Assembly (NCBI RefSeq): GCF_000364165.2 | Contig: NZ_CP097810.1 | Span: 310,001 to 374,000 of the forward strand | Length of the DNA: 64,000 nucleotides | Reading direction: 5' to 3' | From: Clostridium sp. MD294 | Lineage (GTDB): Bacteria; Bacillota; Clostridia; Lachnospirales; Anaerotignaceae | The notes under the pieces: model-generated | The model's input: only the letters and a program-made list of their open reading frames with translations | What the model was told of the DNA's origin: nothing | Databases searched by the model: none | Program-made: the position numbers and the translations under genes | Shown: positions 44,112 through 52,804 of the stretch, one piece after another | Numbering within the stretch: position 1 is the first letter of the stretch | Layout of the letters: the number at the start of each line of letters is the position of its first letter

Positions 44112-44504
44112 ATGATAACAGGATTTTTTATATATGGTATGTTAGGTTGGTTTATGGAAATATTGTGGACAGGACTTCATTCTCTGTTAAAAAAAGACTA
44201 CTCTCTTATGGGACAAACTTCTCTTTGGATGTTTCCTATATATGGTACAGCTGTATTTTTACAACCATTGTTTCTTTTTTTAGCTGAATTTCCGCCAGTG
44301 GTGAGAGGAGGGATTTATATGCTTTGCATATACATGGCAGAATATACCTCTGGTTGGGGATTACAAAGAATTGCAGGTGTTTGTCCTTGGGATTATAGCC
44401 AAAGTAAATATCACATAAATGGTTTAATACGTTTGGATTATGCTCCTATTTGGTTTGGTGTAGGATTATTTTTTGAAAGTATTTTTTATCATTTTTTGTA
44501 TTAG
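44112..44504 (+). CDS. CmpB-like putative ABC-transporter membrane protein
   Basis: A 130-residue protein with four helices, starting MITGFFIYGMLGWFMEILWTGL. The GRSxxxxP-like middle (TSLWMFPIYGTAVFLQPLF) and end (CPWDYSQSKYHINGLIRLDYAPIWFGVGLFFE) match the CmpB/DUF1113 family. No ATPase gene adjoins, so an ABC role is doubtful. No clear Shine-Dalgarno precedes the ATG. Confidence 0.75.
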   Translation: MITGFFIYGMLGWFMEILWTGLHSLLKKDYSLMGQTSLWMFPIYGTAVFLQPLFLFLAEFPPVVRGGIYMLCIYMAEYTSGWGLQRIAGVCPWDYSQSKYHINGLIRLDYAPIWFGVGLFFESIFYHFLY

Positions 44505-44540
44505 GGCATTGGATAAATTTCCAATGTCTTACTCTTTTTC
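44505..44540 (+). terminator. Weak terminator before ftsH
   Basis: CATTGGA / TCCAATG with a six-base loop, followed by TCTTACTCTTTTT. Short and with an interrupted U run. Confidence 0.4.
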
Positions 44541-44568
44541 AGACAAATATAAAACACTTTCGTATGAT
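44540..44568 (+). promoter_or_regulatory. Candidate ftsH promoter
   Basis: CAGACA (44540-44545), 17-base spacer, TATGAT (44563-44568), 34 bases before the ATG at 44603. Confidence 0.4.
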
Positions 44569-44602
44569 GTTACATAATGCTTTTATAGCAAGGAGGAAAA
44601 TT

Positions 44603-46492
44603 ATGCCATCAAGCAACAATCAAAAAAATTCAAATCAAAGTGATTTTAAAGTGCTTATTAGTTTTATTATTATGGCTGTAATATTTACATCTATATTTAA
44701 TATTTTTGTATCTTCCATTACAATGAGAAAAGCAACAGAAATTACTTACACACAATTTTTAACTATGCTAGATAATAAACAAGTAGACAGTGTAGAAATA
44801 CAGTCAGACCGCTTAGTGATTACAGAAAAAGCAGAACAAAATACAAACAATACAGGATTTTATGCTAATATTGGAAAACAATATTATACAGGTATTGTAA
44901 ATGACCCAGAATTAACAAATAGAATTATACAAGCAGGTGCAACACAATATAGAGAAGTACAAAACAACTCTCCTATTGTTACATTTTTAGCATCTTGGGC
45001 GTTGCCATTTTTATTGATATATGTCATTTCTGGTCTGATACTTCGTTCTGTAAGCAAAAAAATGGGTGGCGTGGGTGGCCCTATGAGCTTTGGTAAAAAT
45101 ACAGCAAAAATTTATGCTCAAAAAGAAACAGGTGTAACATTTACTGATGTAGCAGGGCAGGAAGAAGCAAAAGAGTCACTCAGAGAAATTGTGGATTTTT
45201 TGCATCAGCCTCAAAAATATACAGAAATTGGTGCAAAGTTGCCAAAAGGTGCATTACTTGTAGGCCCTCCAGGAACAGGTAAAACATTGCTTGCAAAAGC
45301 AGTTGCAGGAGAAGCCAATGTTCCTTTTTATTCTCTTTCTGGTTCTGATTTTGTAGAGATGTTTGTGGGAGTAGGAGCTTCTCGTGTAAGAGATTTGTTT
45401 AAACAGGCATTAGAAAATGCTCCTTGTATTGTTTTTATAGATGAAATTGATGCTATAGGGAAAAGTCGTGACAATCAAATGGGTGGTAATGACGAAAGAG
45501 AGCAAACACTCAATCAGCTTTTATCTGAAATGGACGGCTTTGACGCTTCTAAAGGTGTTGTAATATTGGGAGCAACAAACAGACCTGAAGTATTAGACAA
45601 GGCACTTTTACGTCCAGGACGTTTTGACAGAAGGGTAATTGTAGACAAGCCTGATTTGAAAGGCAGAGAGGACATACTAAAAGTACACAGTAAAGATGTA
45701 AAATTAAGCAATGATGTAGATTTACACCAAATTGCATTAGGTACAAGTGGCGCAGCAGGTGCAGATTTGGCAAATATTGTAAATGAGGCAGCATTGCGAG
45801 CAGTACGTTTTGGCAAAAATATGGTAGAACAGTCTGACATTATGGAAGCAGTAGAAATTATTATAGCAGGACAAGAGAAAAAAGACCGCATTATGACAGA
45901 AAGCGAAAGAAAAATTGTAGCATACCACGAAGTAGGGCACGCTTTAGCAACGGCATTACAAAAAAATACACAGCCTGTACAAAAAATTACTATTGTACCT
46001 AGAACAATGGGAGCATTAGGCTATACCATGCAAATGCCAGAAGAAGAAAAATATTTAATGAATAAACAGGAAATATTAGACCAAATTACAACCTATTTAG
46101 CGGGTAGAGCCGCAGAGGAAGTCATATTCCATAATATTACAACAGGGGCTTCTAATGACATTGAAAAAGCGACAGAATTGGCTAGAAATATGGTGGCACA
46201 ATATGGTATGAGTGACAGATTTGATATGGTGGCACTGGAAAGCATACAAAACAAATATTTGGACGGTAGAAATGTGCGAAACTGTGCTGAAACAACTTCT
46301 GCTGAAATAGATGAGGAAATATTACGTATTATAAAGCAATGCCATAAAAAAGCTATAGAACTGTTAGAGCAAAATCAAAAGGCACTTCATACCATTGCAG
46401 CATTTTTGTTAGAAAAAGAAACTATTACAGGGCAGGAATTTATGACATTACTAAAACAATGTAATGAAATAACAGAAAAAGAGTTGATTTAA
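44603..46492 (+). CDS. ftsH: ATP-dependent zinc metalloprotease FtsH
   Basis: A 629-residue membrane-anchored AAA+ protease. Two N-terminal helices flank a small extracytoplasmic domain (about 12-130); Walker A GPPGTGKT near 215, Walker B IVFIDEID near 275, the second region of homology [20 protein letters not shown] near 325, and zinc motif HEVGHAL near 440. Start ATG 44603 follows AAGGAGG; a 13-codon extension has no site. It degrades unassembled membrane proteins. Confidence 0.97.
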   Translation: MPSSNNQKNSNQSDFKVLISFIIMAVIFTSIFNIFVSSITMRKATEITYTQFLTMLDNKQVDSVEIQSDRLVITEKAEQNTNNTGFYANIGKQYYTGIVNDPELTNRIIQAGATQYREVQNNSPIVTFLASWALPFLLIYVISGLILRSVSKKMGGVGGPMSFGKNTAKIYAQKETGVTFTDVAGQEEAKESLREIVDFLHQPQKYTEIGAKLPKGALLVGPPGTGKTLLAKAVAGEANVPFYSLSGSDFVEMFVGVGASRVRDLFKQALENAPCIVFIDEIDAIGKSRDNQMGGNDEREQTLNQLLSEMDGFDASKGVVILGATNRPEVLDKALLRPGRFDRRVIVDKPDLKGREDILKVHSKDVKLSNDVDLHQIALGTSGAAGADLANIVNEAALRAVRFGKNMVEQSDIMEAVEIIIAGQEKKDRIMTESERKIVAYHEVGHALATALQKNTQPVQKITIVPRTMGALGYTMQMPEEEKYLMNKQEILDQITTYLAGRAAEEVIFHNITTGASNDIEKATELARNMVAQYGMSDRFDMVALESIQNKYLDGRNVRNCAETTSAEIDEEILRIIKQCHKKAIELLEQNQKALHTIAAFLLEKETITGQEFMTLLKQCNEITEKELI

Positions 46493-46535
46493 AAATGATA
46501 CTGTGATAAAATAGTTTTAAAATTAATAGTATATA

Positions 46536-46614
46536 TTCGCCGTCGGGTGAAAGACAATTACGTCAGTTTTTCTATCGTTAGACCTTAGAAGATAGAAAAT
46601 ACTGGCGTTTTTTT
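46536..46614 (+). terminator. Long hairpin terminator, candidate attenuator, between ftsH and MATE
   Basis: ACGTCAGTTTTTCTATC (46560-46576) pairs with GATAGAAAA-T-ACTGGCGT (46591-46608), 17 bp with one bulged T and one G-U, then six Us. Before it is a separate hairpin TTCGCC-GTCG-GGTGAA (46536-46551). Only 33 bases lie between the U run and the MATE ATG, so there is no room for a MATE promoter after it; the MATE gene must be read through it. Confidence 0.75.
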
Positions 46615-46647
46615 ATCACAAATAATCAAATAAAGGAAGGGAAAACT

Positions 46648-47982
46648 ATGGAAGGGAAAAATAGTATATTAAAACAATATTGTAATTATACCTTTTTTGG
46701 TATATTGGGTATGATAGGACTTTCTGTTTATATACTTGCAGATACCTTTTTTGTATCAAAAGGACTTGGCACGAATGGACTAACTGCATTAAATTTAGCA
46801 ATACCAGTATATAATTTTATACATGGTACAGGATTGCTTTTAGGTATGGGCGGTGCTTCAAAATATGCCATTTGCAAAGGGCAAAAAGACAATAAAAATG
46901 CAAATATTATATTTACAAACACCATATATATTACAATACTATTAGCCTTATTATTTATATCTATAGGAATATTTTTTTCTCAAAAACTCTGTTTGTTTTT
47001 AGGTGCTGATGAAACAGTGTTTGCTATGACAAACACTTATGTTAAAGTATTACTTTTGTTTTCTCCTGCTTTTTTATGTAACAATGTACTGATTTGTTTT
47101 GTAAGAAATGATGGAAAGCCACAACTATCAATGGCAGCAATGCTGGCAGGCAGTTTATTTAATATCATAATGGATTATATATTCATATTTCCATTTCGAA
47201 TGGGAATATTTGGTGCAGTGCTTGCTACAGGATTTTCTCCTATTGTAAGTATGCTTTTGTTGTCATATTATTATACTTCAAAAACAAAAGGATTTTATAT
47301 TGTAAAAACAAAACTGCTTTTCAATAATGTAAAAGTCATTTTTTTGATGGGATTTCCCTCTTTTGTAGCACAAATTTCTTATGGTATTGTTATGATAACA
47401 TTTAATAAAATAATACTTTCATTGCAGGGAAATGTAGGTGTTGCTGCTTATGGTGTAATAGCCAATTTATCGCTTGTTATGACTACTGTATTTTCTGGAC
47501 TAGAGCAAGGAATACAACCTCTTTTTAGCCAATACTATGCTTGCAATGAGCAACATAATACTATAAAAATATTAAAATATGCTGTAATTACAGTAATATT
47601 GAGTAGTATTGTCATTTATAGCACAGTATTTATATTTTCAGAAAATATTGTACAATTATTTAATAGCGAAAATAATTTACAAATGCAGTCTACAGCAGTC
47701 TATGGCTTAAAATTATATTTTACAGCAACACTATTTGCAGGAATGAATATTGTATTTTGTATCTTTTTTACTTCTACAGAAAATGTAATACCTGCACATA
47801 TATTATCATTACTTAAAGGGCTTATATTAATTATTCCTATGGCTTTTTTACTTTCTGCATTGTGGAATATGACAGGTGTATGGCTTTGTTATGCAGCTAC
47901 AGAATGTATTGTTACAATAATTGCTATAATGTTTTATTTTCATATTAAAAAATATAAGAAACAAGCTCAAATGAATGTTTGA
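46648..47982 (+). CDS. MATE-family efflux transporter (3 of 3)
   Basis: A 444-residue twelve-helix antiporter (NSILKQYCNYTFFGILGMIGLSVYILADTFFVS; FVRNDGKPQLSMAAMLAGSLFNIIMDYIFIF), of the group often annotated as multidrug efflux. Expression must pass the terminator at 46560-46614, which suggests conditional control. Start ATG with AAAGGAAGGG. The end of the gene forms a hairpin that could end the convergent small gene. Confidence 0.92.
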   Translation: MEGKNSILKQYCNYTFFGILGMIGLSVYILADTFFVSKGLGTNGLTALNLAIPVYNFIHGTGLLLGMGGASKYAICKGQKDNKNANIIFTNTIYITILLALLFISIGIFFSQKLCLFLGADETVFAMTNTYVKVLLLFSPAFLCNNVLICFVRNDGKPQLSMAAMLAGSLFNIIMDYIFIFPFRMGIFGAVLATGFSPIVSMLLLSYYYTSKTKGFYIVKTKLLFNNVKVIFLMGFPSFVAQISYGIVMITFNKIILSLQGNVGVAAYGVIANLSLVMTTVFSGLEQGIQPLFSQYYACNEQHNTIKILKYAVITVILSSIVIYSTVFIFSENIVQLFNSENNLQMQSTAVYGLKLYFTATLFAGMNIVFCIFFTSTENVIPAHILSLLKGLILIIPMAFLLSALWNMTGVWLCYAATECIVTIIAIMFYFHIKKYKKQAQMNV

Positions 47983-47987
47983 GCTTG
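47962..47987 (-). terminator. Hairpin at the MATE stop codon, possible terminator for the convergent gene
   Basis: CAAGCTCAAA / TTTGAGCTTG, a perfect 10-bp stem with a six-base loop. On the minus strand it is followed by TTTCTTATATTTTT; on the plus strand it has no U run. Confidence 0.45.
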
Positions 47988-48029
47988 CAAAAAGCGATTA
48001 ACTTTCTAAAGTAGTTTGTATTTGTTTTG

Positions 48030-48245
48030 TTATTGCTCATTGTCTTTATCTTTTGAAATAAACTGTAAATTATCTAGTGCATATTGTAAAGCCATACACA
48101 TTAACTGATTTCTGGAATAATCACTTTCTCCTGCTAATTTATCAAATTCTTTCCTTATCTCTTTAGGCATTCTTAATGTTATTATATCATATAGTTCTTC
48201 TTTATATTTTACAGTTTTAGATGTTACAATAAATTTTTCAGACAT
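48030..48245 (-). CDS. Ribbon-helix-helix (CopG/Arc-like) DNA-binding protein
   Basis: A 71-residue protein (MSEKFIVTSKTVKYKEELYD). The stretch ITLRMPKEIRKEFDKLAGESDYSRNQLMCMALQYAL has the beta-strand, helix, turn and helix of an RHH dimer. The ATG at 48243-48245 follows AGAGGTG by five bases; a 15-codon extension is in the operator. The intergenic palindrome at 48262-48296 is its likely target, giving autoregulation. Such proteins are common antitoxins or plasmid regulators. Confidence 0.75.
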   Translation of the reverse strand: MSEKFIVTSKTVKYKEELYDIITLRMPKEIRKEFDKLAGESDYSRNQLMCMALQYALDNLQFISKDKDNEQ

Positions 48246-48261
48246 TATTTCACCTCTATAG

Positions 48262-48296
48262 TATATAATGATATTACATTTTAATATCATTATATA
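48262..48296. promoter_or_regulatory. Palindromic operator between the RHH gene and the DUF6809 gene
   Basis: Perfect inverted repeat with 15-base arms around a five-base centre; the core is ATAATGATATTA / TAATATCATTAT. More GATAT/ATATC half-sites follow at 48333-48337, 48341-48345 and 48356-48360. Lies between the divergent starts at 48245 and 48380. Confidence 0.7.
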
Positions 48297-48379
48297 TTTA
48301 TAGTGTTTATTTTTATATATTTAAAATATAATATGATATTTGATATCTAATTTAATATCTAATAAAGAGGAGAATACCC

Positions 48380-48649
48380 ATGGAAAAATTATTAAAAGAT
48401 TTTTACAATGGCAATTTGATACCAATAGAACAATGTCGTTCTGAAATAAAAAAGAAAAAACAGTTGTACAAAGAACAATATAAACACTATGAGAATTTTA
48501 TAGAAAAAATAGGAAGGGAGTTTGAAGAAGAATTTAATGTCATTTTAGACGAACAATTTGATACAATCAATTCAGAAGTAGAAGAAGCATTTTGTTATGG
48601 CTTTCGTATTGGTGTGAAAATGATGCTAGAGGTATGTCAATCAGAATGA
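48380..48649 (+). CDS. DUF6809 family protein
   Basis: An 89-residue, mostly helical, acidic protein. MEKLLKDFYNGNLIPIEQC at the start and EEAFCYGFRIGVKMMLEVCQSE at the end match the DUF6809 pattern seen in Lachnospiraceae accessory regions. Start ATG after AAAGAGGAG. Role unknown. It is divergent from the RHH gene and directly upstream of a RelB-like remnant, so all three form one small accessory patch. Confidence 0.7.
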   Translation: MEKLLKDFYNGNLIPIEQCRSEIKKKKQLYKEQYKHYENFIEKIGREFEEEFNVILDEQFDTINSEVEEAFCYGFRIGVKMMLEVCQSE

Positions 48650-48669
48650 TATAACAGCAATAAAATGAA

Positions 48670-48837
48670 ATGTATAGGGAGGATACTATAACAAATACAA
48701 CAAATTTTGATGTAGAATTAGAGCGATACAATAAAGAAACAATAAAAGCTATGCTTGAAGCAGAACATATTGCATATAATATAAATGTAAAACGTTATTC
48801 TGATATAGAACAATCACTTATGAAGTTAAAAAAATGA
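48670..48837 (+). CDS. RelB/DinJ-like antitoxin C-terminal fragment, start unclear
   Basis: Reads 55 residues from the ATG at 48670, ending KETIKAMLEAEHIAYNINVKRYSDIEQSLMKLKK. That stretch resembles the C-terminal toxin-binding part of RelB-type antitoxins (pattern ET..AM.EAE.IA.D..VK.Y.D...L..L). The ATG at 48670 overlaps AGGGAGG, and no standard start codon follows the site at the right distance: an ATA sits where a start should be. No N-terminal RHH domain and no toxin gene after it, so it looks like a degenerate remnant. Confidence 0.5.
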   Translation: MYREDTITNTTNFDVELERYNKETIKAMLEAEHIAYNINVKRYSDIEQSLMKLKK

Positions 48838-48846
48838 AATATGATA

Positions 48847-48881
48847 AAGGGGGACTTTTCACAAGTGAAAAAGTCCCCCTT
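48847..48881. terminator. Bidirectional terminator between the accessory patch and yciI
   Basis: AAGGGGGACTTTT / AAAAAGTCCCCCTT, a 13-bp GC-rich stem with a CACAAGTG loop, between converging genes. Confidence 0.8.
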
Positions 48882-48884
48882 ATA

Positions 48885-49181
48885 TTATTTTGTTTCTTCC
48901 ATAATTGTTTTAAATAATTCTAATGATTTAGAAGGTATGAACTCTATTATTTCATACTCAGCAATTTGTTCCTTAAAAAATGGGTCTTCTTTTATAATTT
49001 GTTCTGCTTCTTGTTTTGTAGCACAATTACAAAGAATAATGCCTCCTGTTCTTGGAACTTTTCTTCCAGAACAAATAAATTTTTTGCTAGTATAATATTT
49101 TTCTAAATATTGAATATGTTCCTGCAAAAACTGTTCTACATCTGAAATTGGTTTGATATAAGTTAAATTAAAAATAAACAT
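48885..49181 (-). CDS. YciI family protein
   Basis: A 98-residue dimeric ferredoxin-like fold protein. The pattern MFIFNLTYIKPISDVEQFLQEHIQYLEKYY carries the conserved His in the HIQYLE position, and GGIILCNCATKQEAEQIIKEDPFFKEQIAEYEI is the typical second half. The biochemical role of YciI proteins is not settled. Start with AGGAGG. Runs 39 bases after the hydratase, in the same direction. Confidence 0.85.
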   Translation of the reverse strand: MFIFNLTYIKPISDVEQFLQEHIQYLEKYYTSKKFICSGRKVPRTGGIILCNCATKQEAEQIIKEDPFFKEQIAEYEIIEFIPSKSLELFKTIMEETK

Positions 49182-49220
49182 AATAAACCTCCTAAAAAAT
49201 GTATTATAGAAATATGTCGT

Positions 49221-51509
49221 TTATGCTTCTTTATAGAAATTAATTAAACAACCAGAAAGTATTATTTTCCTTTCGTCATCTGTCAAATCACCTAATTTTA
49301 ATGTAAACTGTTTCATATCTTTTCCCACAACATAAGCAGTTACTTCTGATTGTTTTTGTAAAATGATATTACGTATATTTGGTATAAATATATAATCACC
49401 ATTTTCAAAAGGCAATTCTTTTTGTTCTAACAATAAAGGAAGCATACCCCAGTTAATCAGATTAGAGCGATAACGTTTTGTAGCATATTCGCTAGCAATA
49501 TTTGCCCAGCCACCTAATACTTTTTGACAACTTGCAGCTTGTTCTCTTGCAGAACCATCACCTGGTTTTACAGCGTAAATAGTGGAGCCAATACCAGTAT
49601 CTTTTTCACTAATGTCAAATTGTTTTTGTATCGTAGCAAATACTTCTTTTAATTCTTCATAAACTTGTGTAGGAGCTTCTCCCGCAATACGTGCTTTTTC
49701 TGCTTTTTGTACTTCTTTTGCACGACCTACATAAGTAGGGTCTTTTCTGGATAATGTAAATTCTGCCAAACCTAAAGGATTGGAACGATAAGAAGAGGTT
49801 TCTCCAGAAGGAATTAACTCATCTGTTGTTGTAACAGGGTCTGTAATAACAGATACCACTTTCAATACGATATTTTCTGTTAAATTGCTCATAGCAGGCC
49901 AATCTGTAATATTAGGGCCAAATTTTAATTCTGTAGTACTATCAGGAGCATTAAAGCCAAAATAACAACGGTTTTTGTAAATTTCATCATTAAAATGGTA
50001 TTCTGGTCTAGTATAGTTTACATCAATTTCTGTTGCAGGTGTCAATTTTCCTTTGTTTATAGCTGTTGCTGCAATAGAACGAGCGTCCATTAAAGCTACA
50101 GAAGCAATTTGTCCATTTGTAATTTTAGAGCCTTCTCTGTTAGGGAAGTTTCTTGTAGAATGACGAATACTTAAACAGTTATTTGCAGGCACATCTCCTG
50201 CACCAAAACAAGGCCCACAAAAAGCAGAACGTACTGTTGCACCAGCAATCATAATATCTGCAATCGCTCCATTTTCCGCTAAGCTTACAAATACAGGCTG
50301 ACTAGAAGGATATACACTTAATGCAAATTCATCTGTACCAATAGAATGTCCTTTTAATATATCTCTTGCATCACAAATATTTTCATATGTACCACCAGCA
50401 CAACCAGCAATAACACCTTGTTCTACATATAAAGCACCATTTTTTACTTTGTCTTTTAATGTAAATGTAATTTTATCACTATCAAGTTGTTTTGCACCTG
50501 TTTTTTCTACTTCGTCTAATATGTCCATTAAATTGGCGTTTAATTCTTCTATAGTATATACATTACTTGGGTGGAAAGGCATAGCAATCATAGGGCGTAT
50601 TTTAGATAAATCTACTTCTATCATACCATCATAATAAGCAATATTTCCTGGTTGCTGTAAAGCAAATTCCTCTATTCTACCGTGCAAAGCATACCATTGT
50701 TTTACTTTATCATCTGTTTTCCATACAGAAGACAAACAAGTGGTTTCTGTTGTCATAACATCAATGCCATTTCTATAATCTACACTGATATTTTCAACAC
50801 CATCTCCGAAAAATTCCATAATTTTATTTTTTACATAGCCTTTTTCAAATACAGCACCAATAATAGCAAGTGCAACGTCTTGAGGGCCTACACCAGCGAT
50901 AGGTTTTCCTGTCAAATAAACACCTACTACTTGTGGGCGGTCAATATCATATGTTTTACACAAAAGTTGTTTTACTAATTCAGGTCCACCTTCTCCTATT
51001 GCCATAGTACCCAATGCACCATAACGTGTATGGCTATCTGAACCTAATATCATTTTACCTACACCGCTCATCATTTCCCTCATATATTGATGGATTACTG
51101 CCTGATGTGCTGGAACATATATACCACCATATTTTTTAGCACAAGACAATCCAAATAAATGGTCATCTTCGTTTATAGTACCTCCTACAGCACAAAGAGA
51201 ATTGTGGCAGTTTGTCAATACATAAGGCATAGGAAATTTTTCTAAACCGCTTGCACGAGCTGTTTGTACAATGCCAACATAAGTAATATCATGAGAAGCC
51301 ATTCTATCAAATTTAATTTTCAAATGCTCCATGTTATCTGATGTATTGTGATTTTTTAGTATATTATAAGCCATAGTATTTTGAGAAGCTTGTTCTTTAG
51401 AAGGAGCATTTCCCAATTTTTGTTTTAATATTGCAGCAGCATTTTCATCATCTGCCACAATTTCATTGCCATTTAATAAATATGCACCAGTATTATAAAG
51501 TTTTATCAT
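49221..51509 (-). CDS. Aconitase-superfamily hydratase (YbhJ-like)
   Basis: A 762-residue enzyme of the aconitase fold. The [4Fe-4S] ligands are the CGPC pair in [20 protein letters not shown] near residue 430 and a third Cys in [11 protein letters not shown] region; [24 protein letters not shown] and [28 protein letters not shown] mark the active site. It is closest to a branch annotated simply as hydratase, related to E. coli YbhJ, not to AcnA, AcnB or LeuC/LeuD. Whether it replaces aconitase in this organism is open. Confidence 0.85.
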   Translation of the reverse strand: MIKLYNTGAYLLNGNEIVADDENAAAILKQKLGNAPSKEQASQNTMAYNILKNHNTSDNMEHLKIKFDRMASHDITYVGIVQTARASGLEKFPMPYVLTNCHNSLCAVGGTINEDDHLFGLSCAKKYGGIYVPAHQAVIHQYMREMMSGVGKMILGSDSHTRYGALGTMAIGEGGPELVKQLLCKTYDIDRPQVVGVYLTGKPIAGVGPQDVALAIIGAVFEKGYVKNKIMEFFGDGVENISVDYRNGIDVMTTETTCLSSVWKTDDKVKQWYALHGRIEEFALQQPGNIAYYDGMIEVDLSKIRPMIAMPFHPSNVYTIEELNANLMDILDEVEKTGAKQLDSDKITFTLKDKVKNGALYVEQGVIAGCAGGTYENICDARDILKGHSIGTDEFALSVYPSSQPVFVSLAENGAIADIMIAGATVRSAFCGPCFGAGDVPANNCLSIRHSTRNFPNREGSKITNGQIASVALMDARSIAATAINKGKLTPATEIDVNYTRPEYHFNDEIYKNRCYFGFNAPDSTTELKFGPNITDWPAMSNLTENIVLKVVSVITDPVTTTDELIPSGETSSYRSNPLGLAEFTLSRKDPTYVGRAKEVQKAEKARIAGEAPTQVYEELKEVFATIQKQFDISEKDTGIGSTIYAVKPGDGSAREQAASCQKVLGGWANIASEYATKRYRSNLINWGMLPLLLEQKELPFENGDYIFIPNIRNIILQKQSEVTAYVVGKDMKQFTLKLGDLTDDERKIILSGCLINFYKEA

Positions 51510-51599
51510 TTTTTTGTTTCCTCCTTTGTCTGAAAATGATATGTTTTATTATAGAGAAATTGCTGTCGTTTGTAAATAGAAAACAGTTTTTACTGTATA

Positions 51600-51629
51600 T
51601 TGTCATTCTGTACCATACTGTGCTAAAAT
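51600..51629 (+). promoter_or_regulatory. Probable promoter of the DUF6440 gene
   Basis: TTGTCA (51600-51605), 18-base spacer, TAAAAT (51624-51629), about 25 bases before the Shine-Dalgarno AAGGAGGA. Confidence 0.5.
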
Positions 51630-51660
51630 AATGCCATTATAATATAAGGAGGACGCTTTT

Positions 51661-51840
51661 ATGGGACGTTTCAAAAAAGTTTATAATCAAGGTGTCATTA
51701 ATAATGCTGAAATTTGGGTAGATACTGTAACAGGTATTAATTATCTTTTTCTGGCTTCTGGCAATGTAGGCGGAATTACACCACTTTTAGATGAAAATGG
51801 AAAGCCTATTGTAACAAAACAAAATGAAAAAAAAGAATAA
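51661..51840 (+). CDS. DUF6440 family small protein
   Basis: A 59-residue protein (MGRFKKVYNQGVINNAEIWV, then DTVTGINYLFLASGNVGGIT and LLDENGKPIV). The pattern matches DUF6440, small proteins of Firmicutes and their phages. Strong AAGGAGGA site, own promoter and own terminator, so it is a free-standing gene. Function unknown. Confidence 0.8.
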   Translation: MGRFKKVYNQGVINNAEIWVDTVTGINYLFLASGNVGGITPLLDENGKPIVTKQNEKKE

Positions 51841-51841
51841 C

Positions 51842-51890
51842 AAAAAAGGTGTTTCCAAAGCTATGGCGTAACTTCTGGAACACCTTTTTT
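51842..51890 (+). terminator. Terminator of the DUF6440 gene
   Basis: AAAAAAGGTGTTTCCA pairs with TGGAACACCTTTTTT with one bulged base, with an inner AAG/CTT; strong U run. Confidence 0.85.
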
Positions 51891-51968
51891 ATATAGGGAG
51901 TATTTTTTATATATTATCTATTATAGATAATATGCTGTTGTAATAAGTGATGTTTATTTATGGTATTT

Positions 51969-52739
51969 TTATTCTGATACATTACTTTTAGGGTCAACTT
52001 TAATGCCATCTTTTGCAATAGAAAAATCTACGTGTTCTCCTAATGCAACACTATATTTTGTAGGCTCTGCTACAAAACCAATTTCTTGTCCTTTTTTTAC
52101 TTTGTCGCCCTCTTTGACTACTACATCCTCTTGTAATTGGCTGTATGTAGTCTGCCAGCCGTTATCATGGTTAATTACTACAGTAATACCTCTTTCATCA
52201 TCTGTTTTAATACTTTCTACTGTACCATCTTCCGATGCTTTTACTGCTTCTCCTTTTTTAGCACCAATAGAAATATGGTCATTTGTGCGATATTGGTCTA
52301 ATGTGGCATCATATATTGCATGGTCTGCACTATAATCCATTACAATATTGCCTGCCAAAGGCATAGCAAAAAGTGGTTCATTTTCAAAAATACTTGCTTG
52401 TTCTGTATTTTGTTGTTGTGTCACATTTTGCTCTGTATTTTGCTGTGTTTGTGCATTAGCAGTTTCTAATGGTTTTTGTTCTTGTTCTGGCACATCGGCA
52501 GTTTGTTGCTGTGTTTGTTCTAAAATTTCTGTTTCTCTTTGTGCAACTGCTTCTTCTAATGCTGGTGTATTGTTTACAATGACTTGATGTGCAGTTTGAT
52601 GCCTAGCTTGTTCCGTTGTCTGAGGGGGTGTTGTATATGGCTCTGTGTTACTGTTTCTGCTGGCAAAATAATAAATTCCTCCAGCAATTACCACAACAGC
52701 AAGACAACCCCACAGTATACGGTAATAATTTTTGTTCAT
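51969..52739 (-). CDS. spoIIQ: SpoIIQ-like M23/LytM-domain sporulation protein, catalytic site degenerate
   Basis: A 256-residue bitopic protein: one helix (about 6-28, ILWGCLAVVVIAGGIYYFAS), a Gln/Glu/Thr-rich linker to about 125, then a LytM fold. The zinc motif positions read NDHIS and EHVDF instead of HxxxD and HxH, so the endopeptidase site is lost, as in Bacillus SpoIIQ. SpoIIQ forms the forespore side of the channel with SpoIIIAH. The ATG at 52737-52739 follows GGAGGTG; a 21-codon extension has no site. It lies 66 bases after spoIID. Confidence 0.8.
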   Translation of the reverse strand: MNKNYYRILWGCLAVVVIAGGIYYFASRNSNTEPYTTPPQTTEQARHQTAHQVIVNNTPALEEAVAQRETEILEQTQQQTADVPEQEQKPLETANAQTQQNTEQNVTQQQNTEQASIFENEPLFAMPLAGNIVMDYSADHAIYDATLDQYRTNDHISIGAKKGEAVKASEDGTVESIKTDDERGITVVINHDNGWQTTYSQLQEDVVVKEGDKVKKGQEIGFVAEPTKYSVALGEHVDFSIAKDGIKVDPKSNVSE

Positions 52740-52804
52740 TTGTAACACCTCCAGCAATAGTATTGCCCTAATAGACTGTTTTTTATTCATAGTATTTGCC
52801 AAAT

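Noticed and set aside
46547-46588. GTG-initiated 13-codon frame (VKDNYVSFSIVRP) in the 5' arm of the MATE terminator, a possible leader peptide
   Set aside because: No Shine-Dalgarno in front of the GTG, and no conservation can be checked; the idea of ribosome-dependent attenuation is recorded but not annotated.
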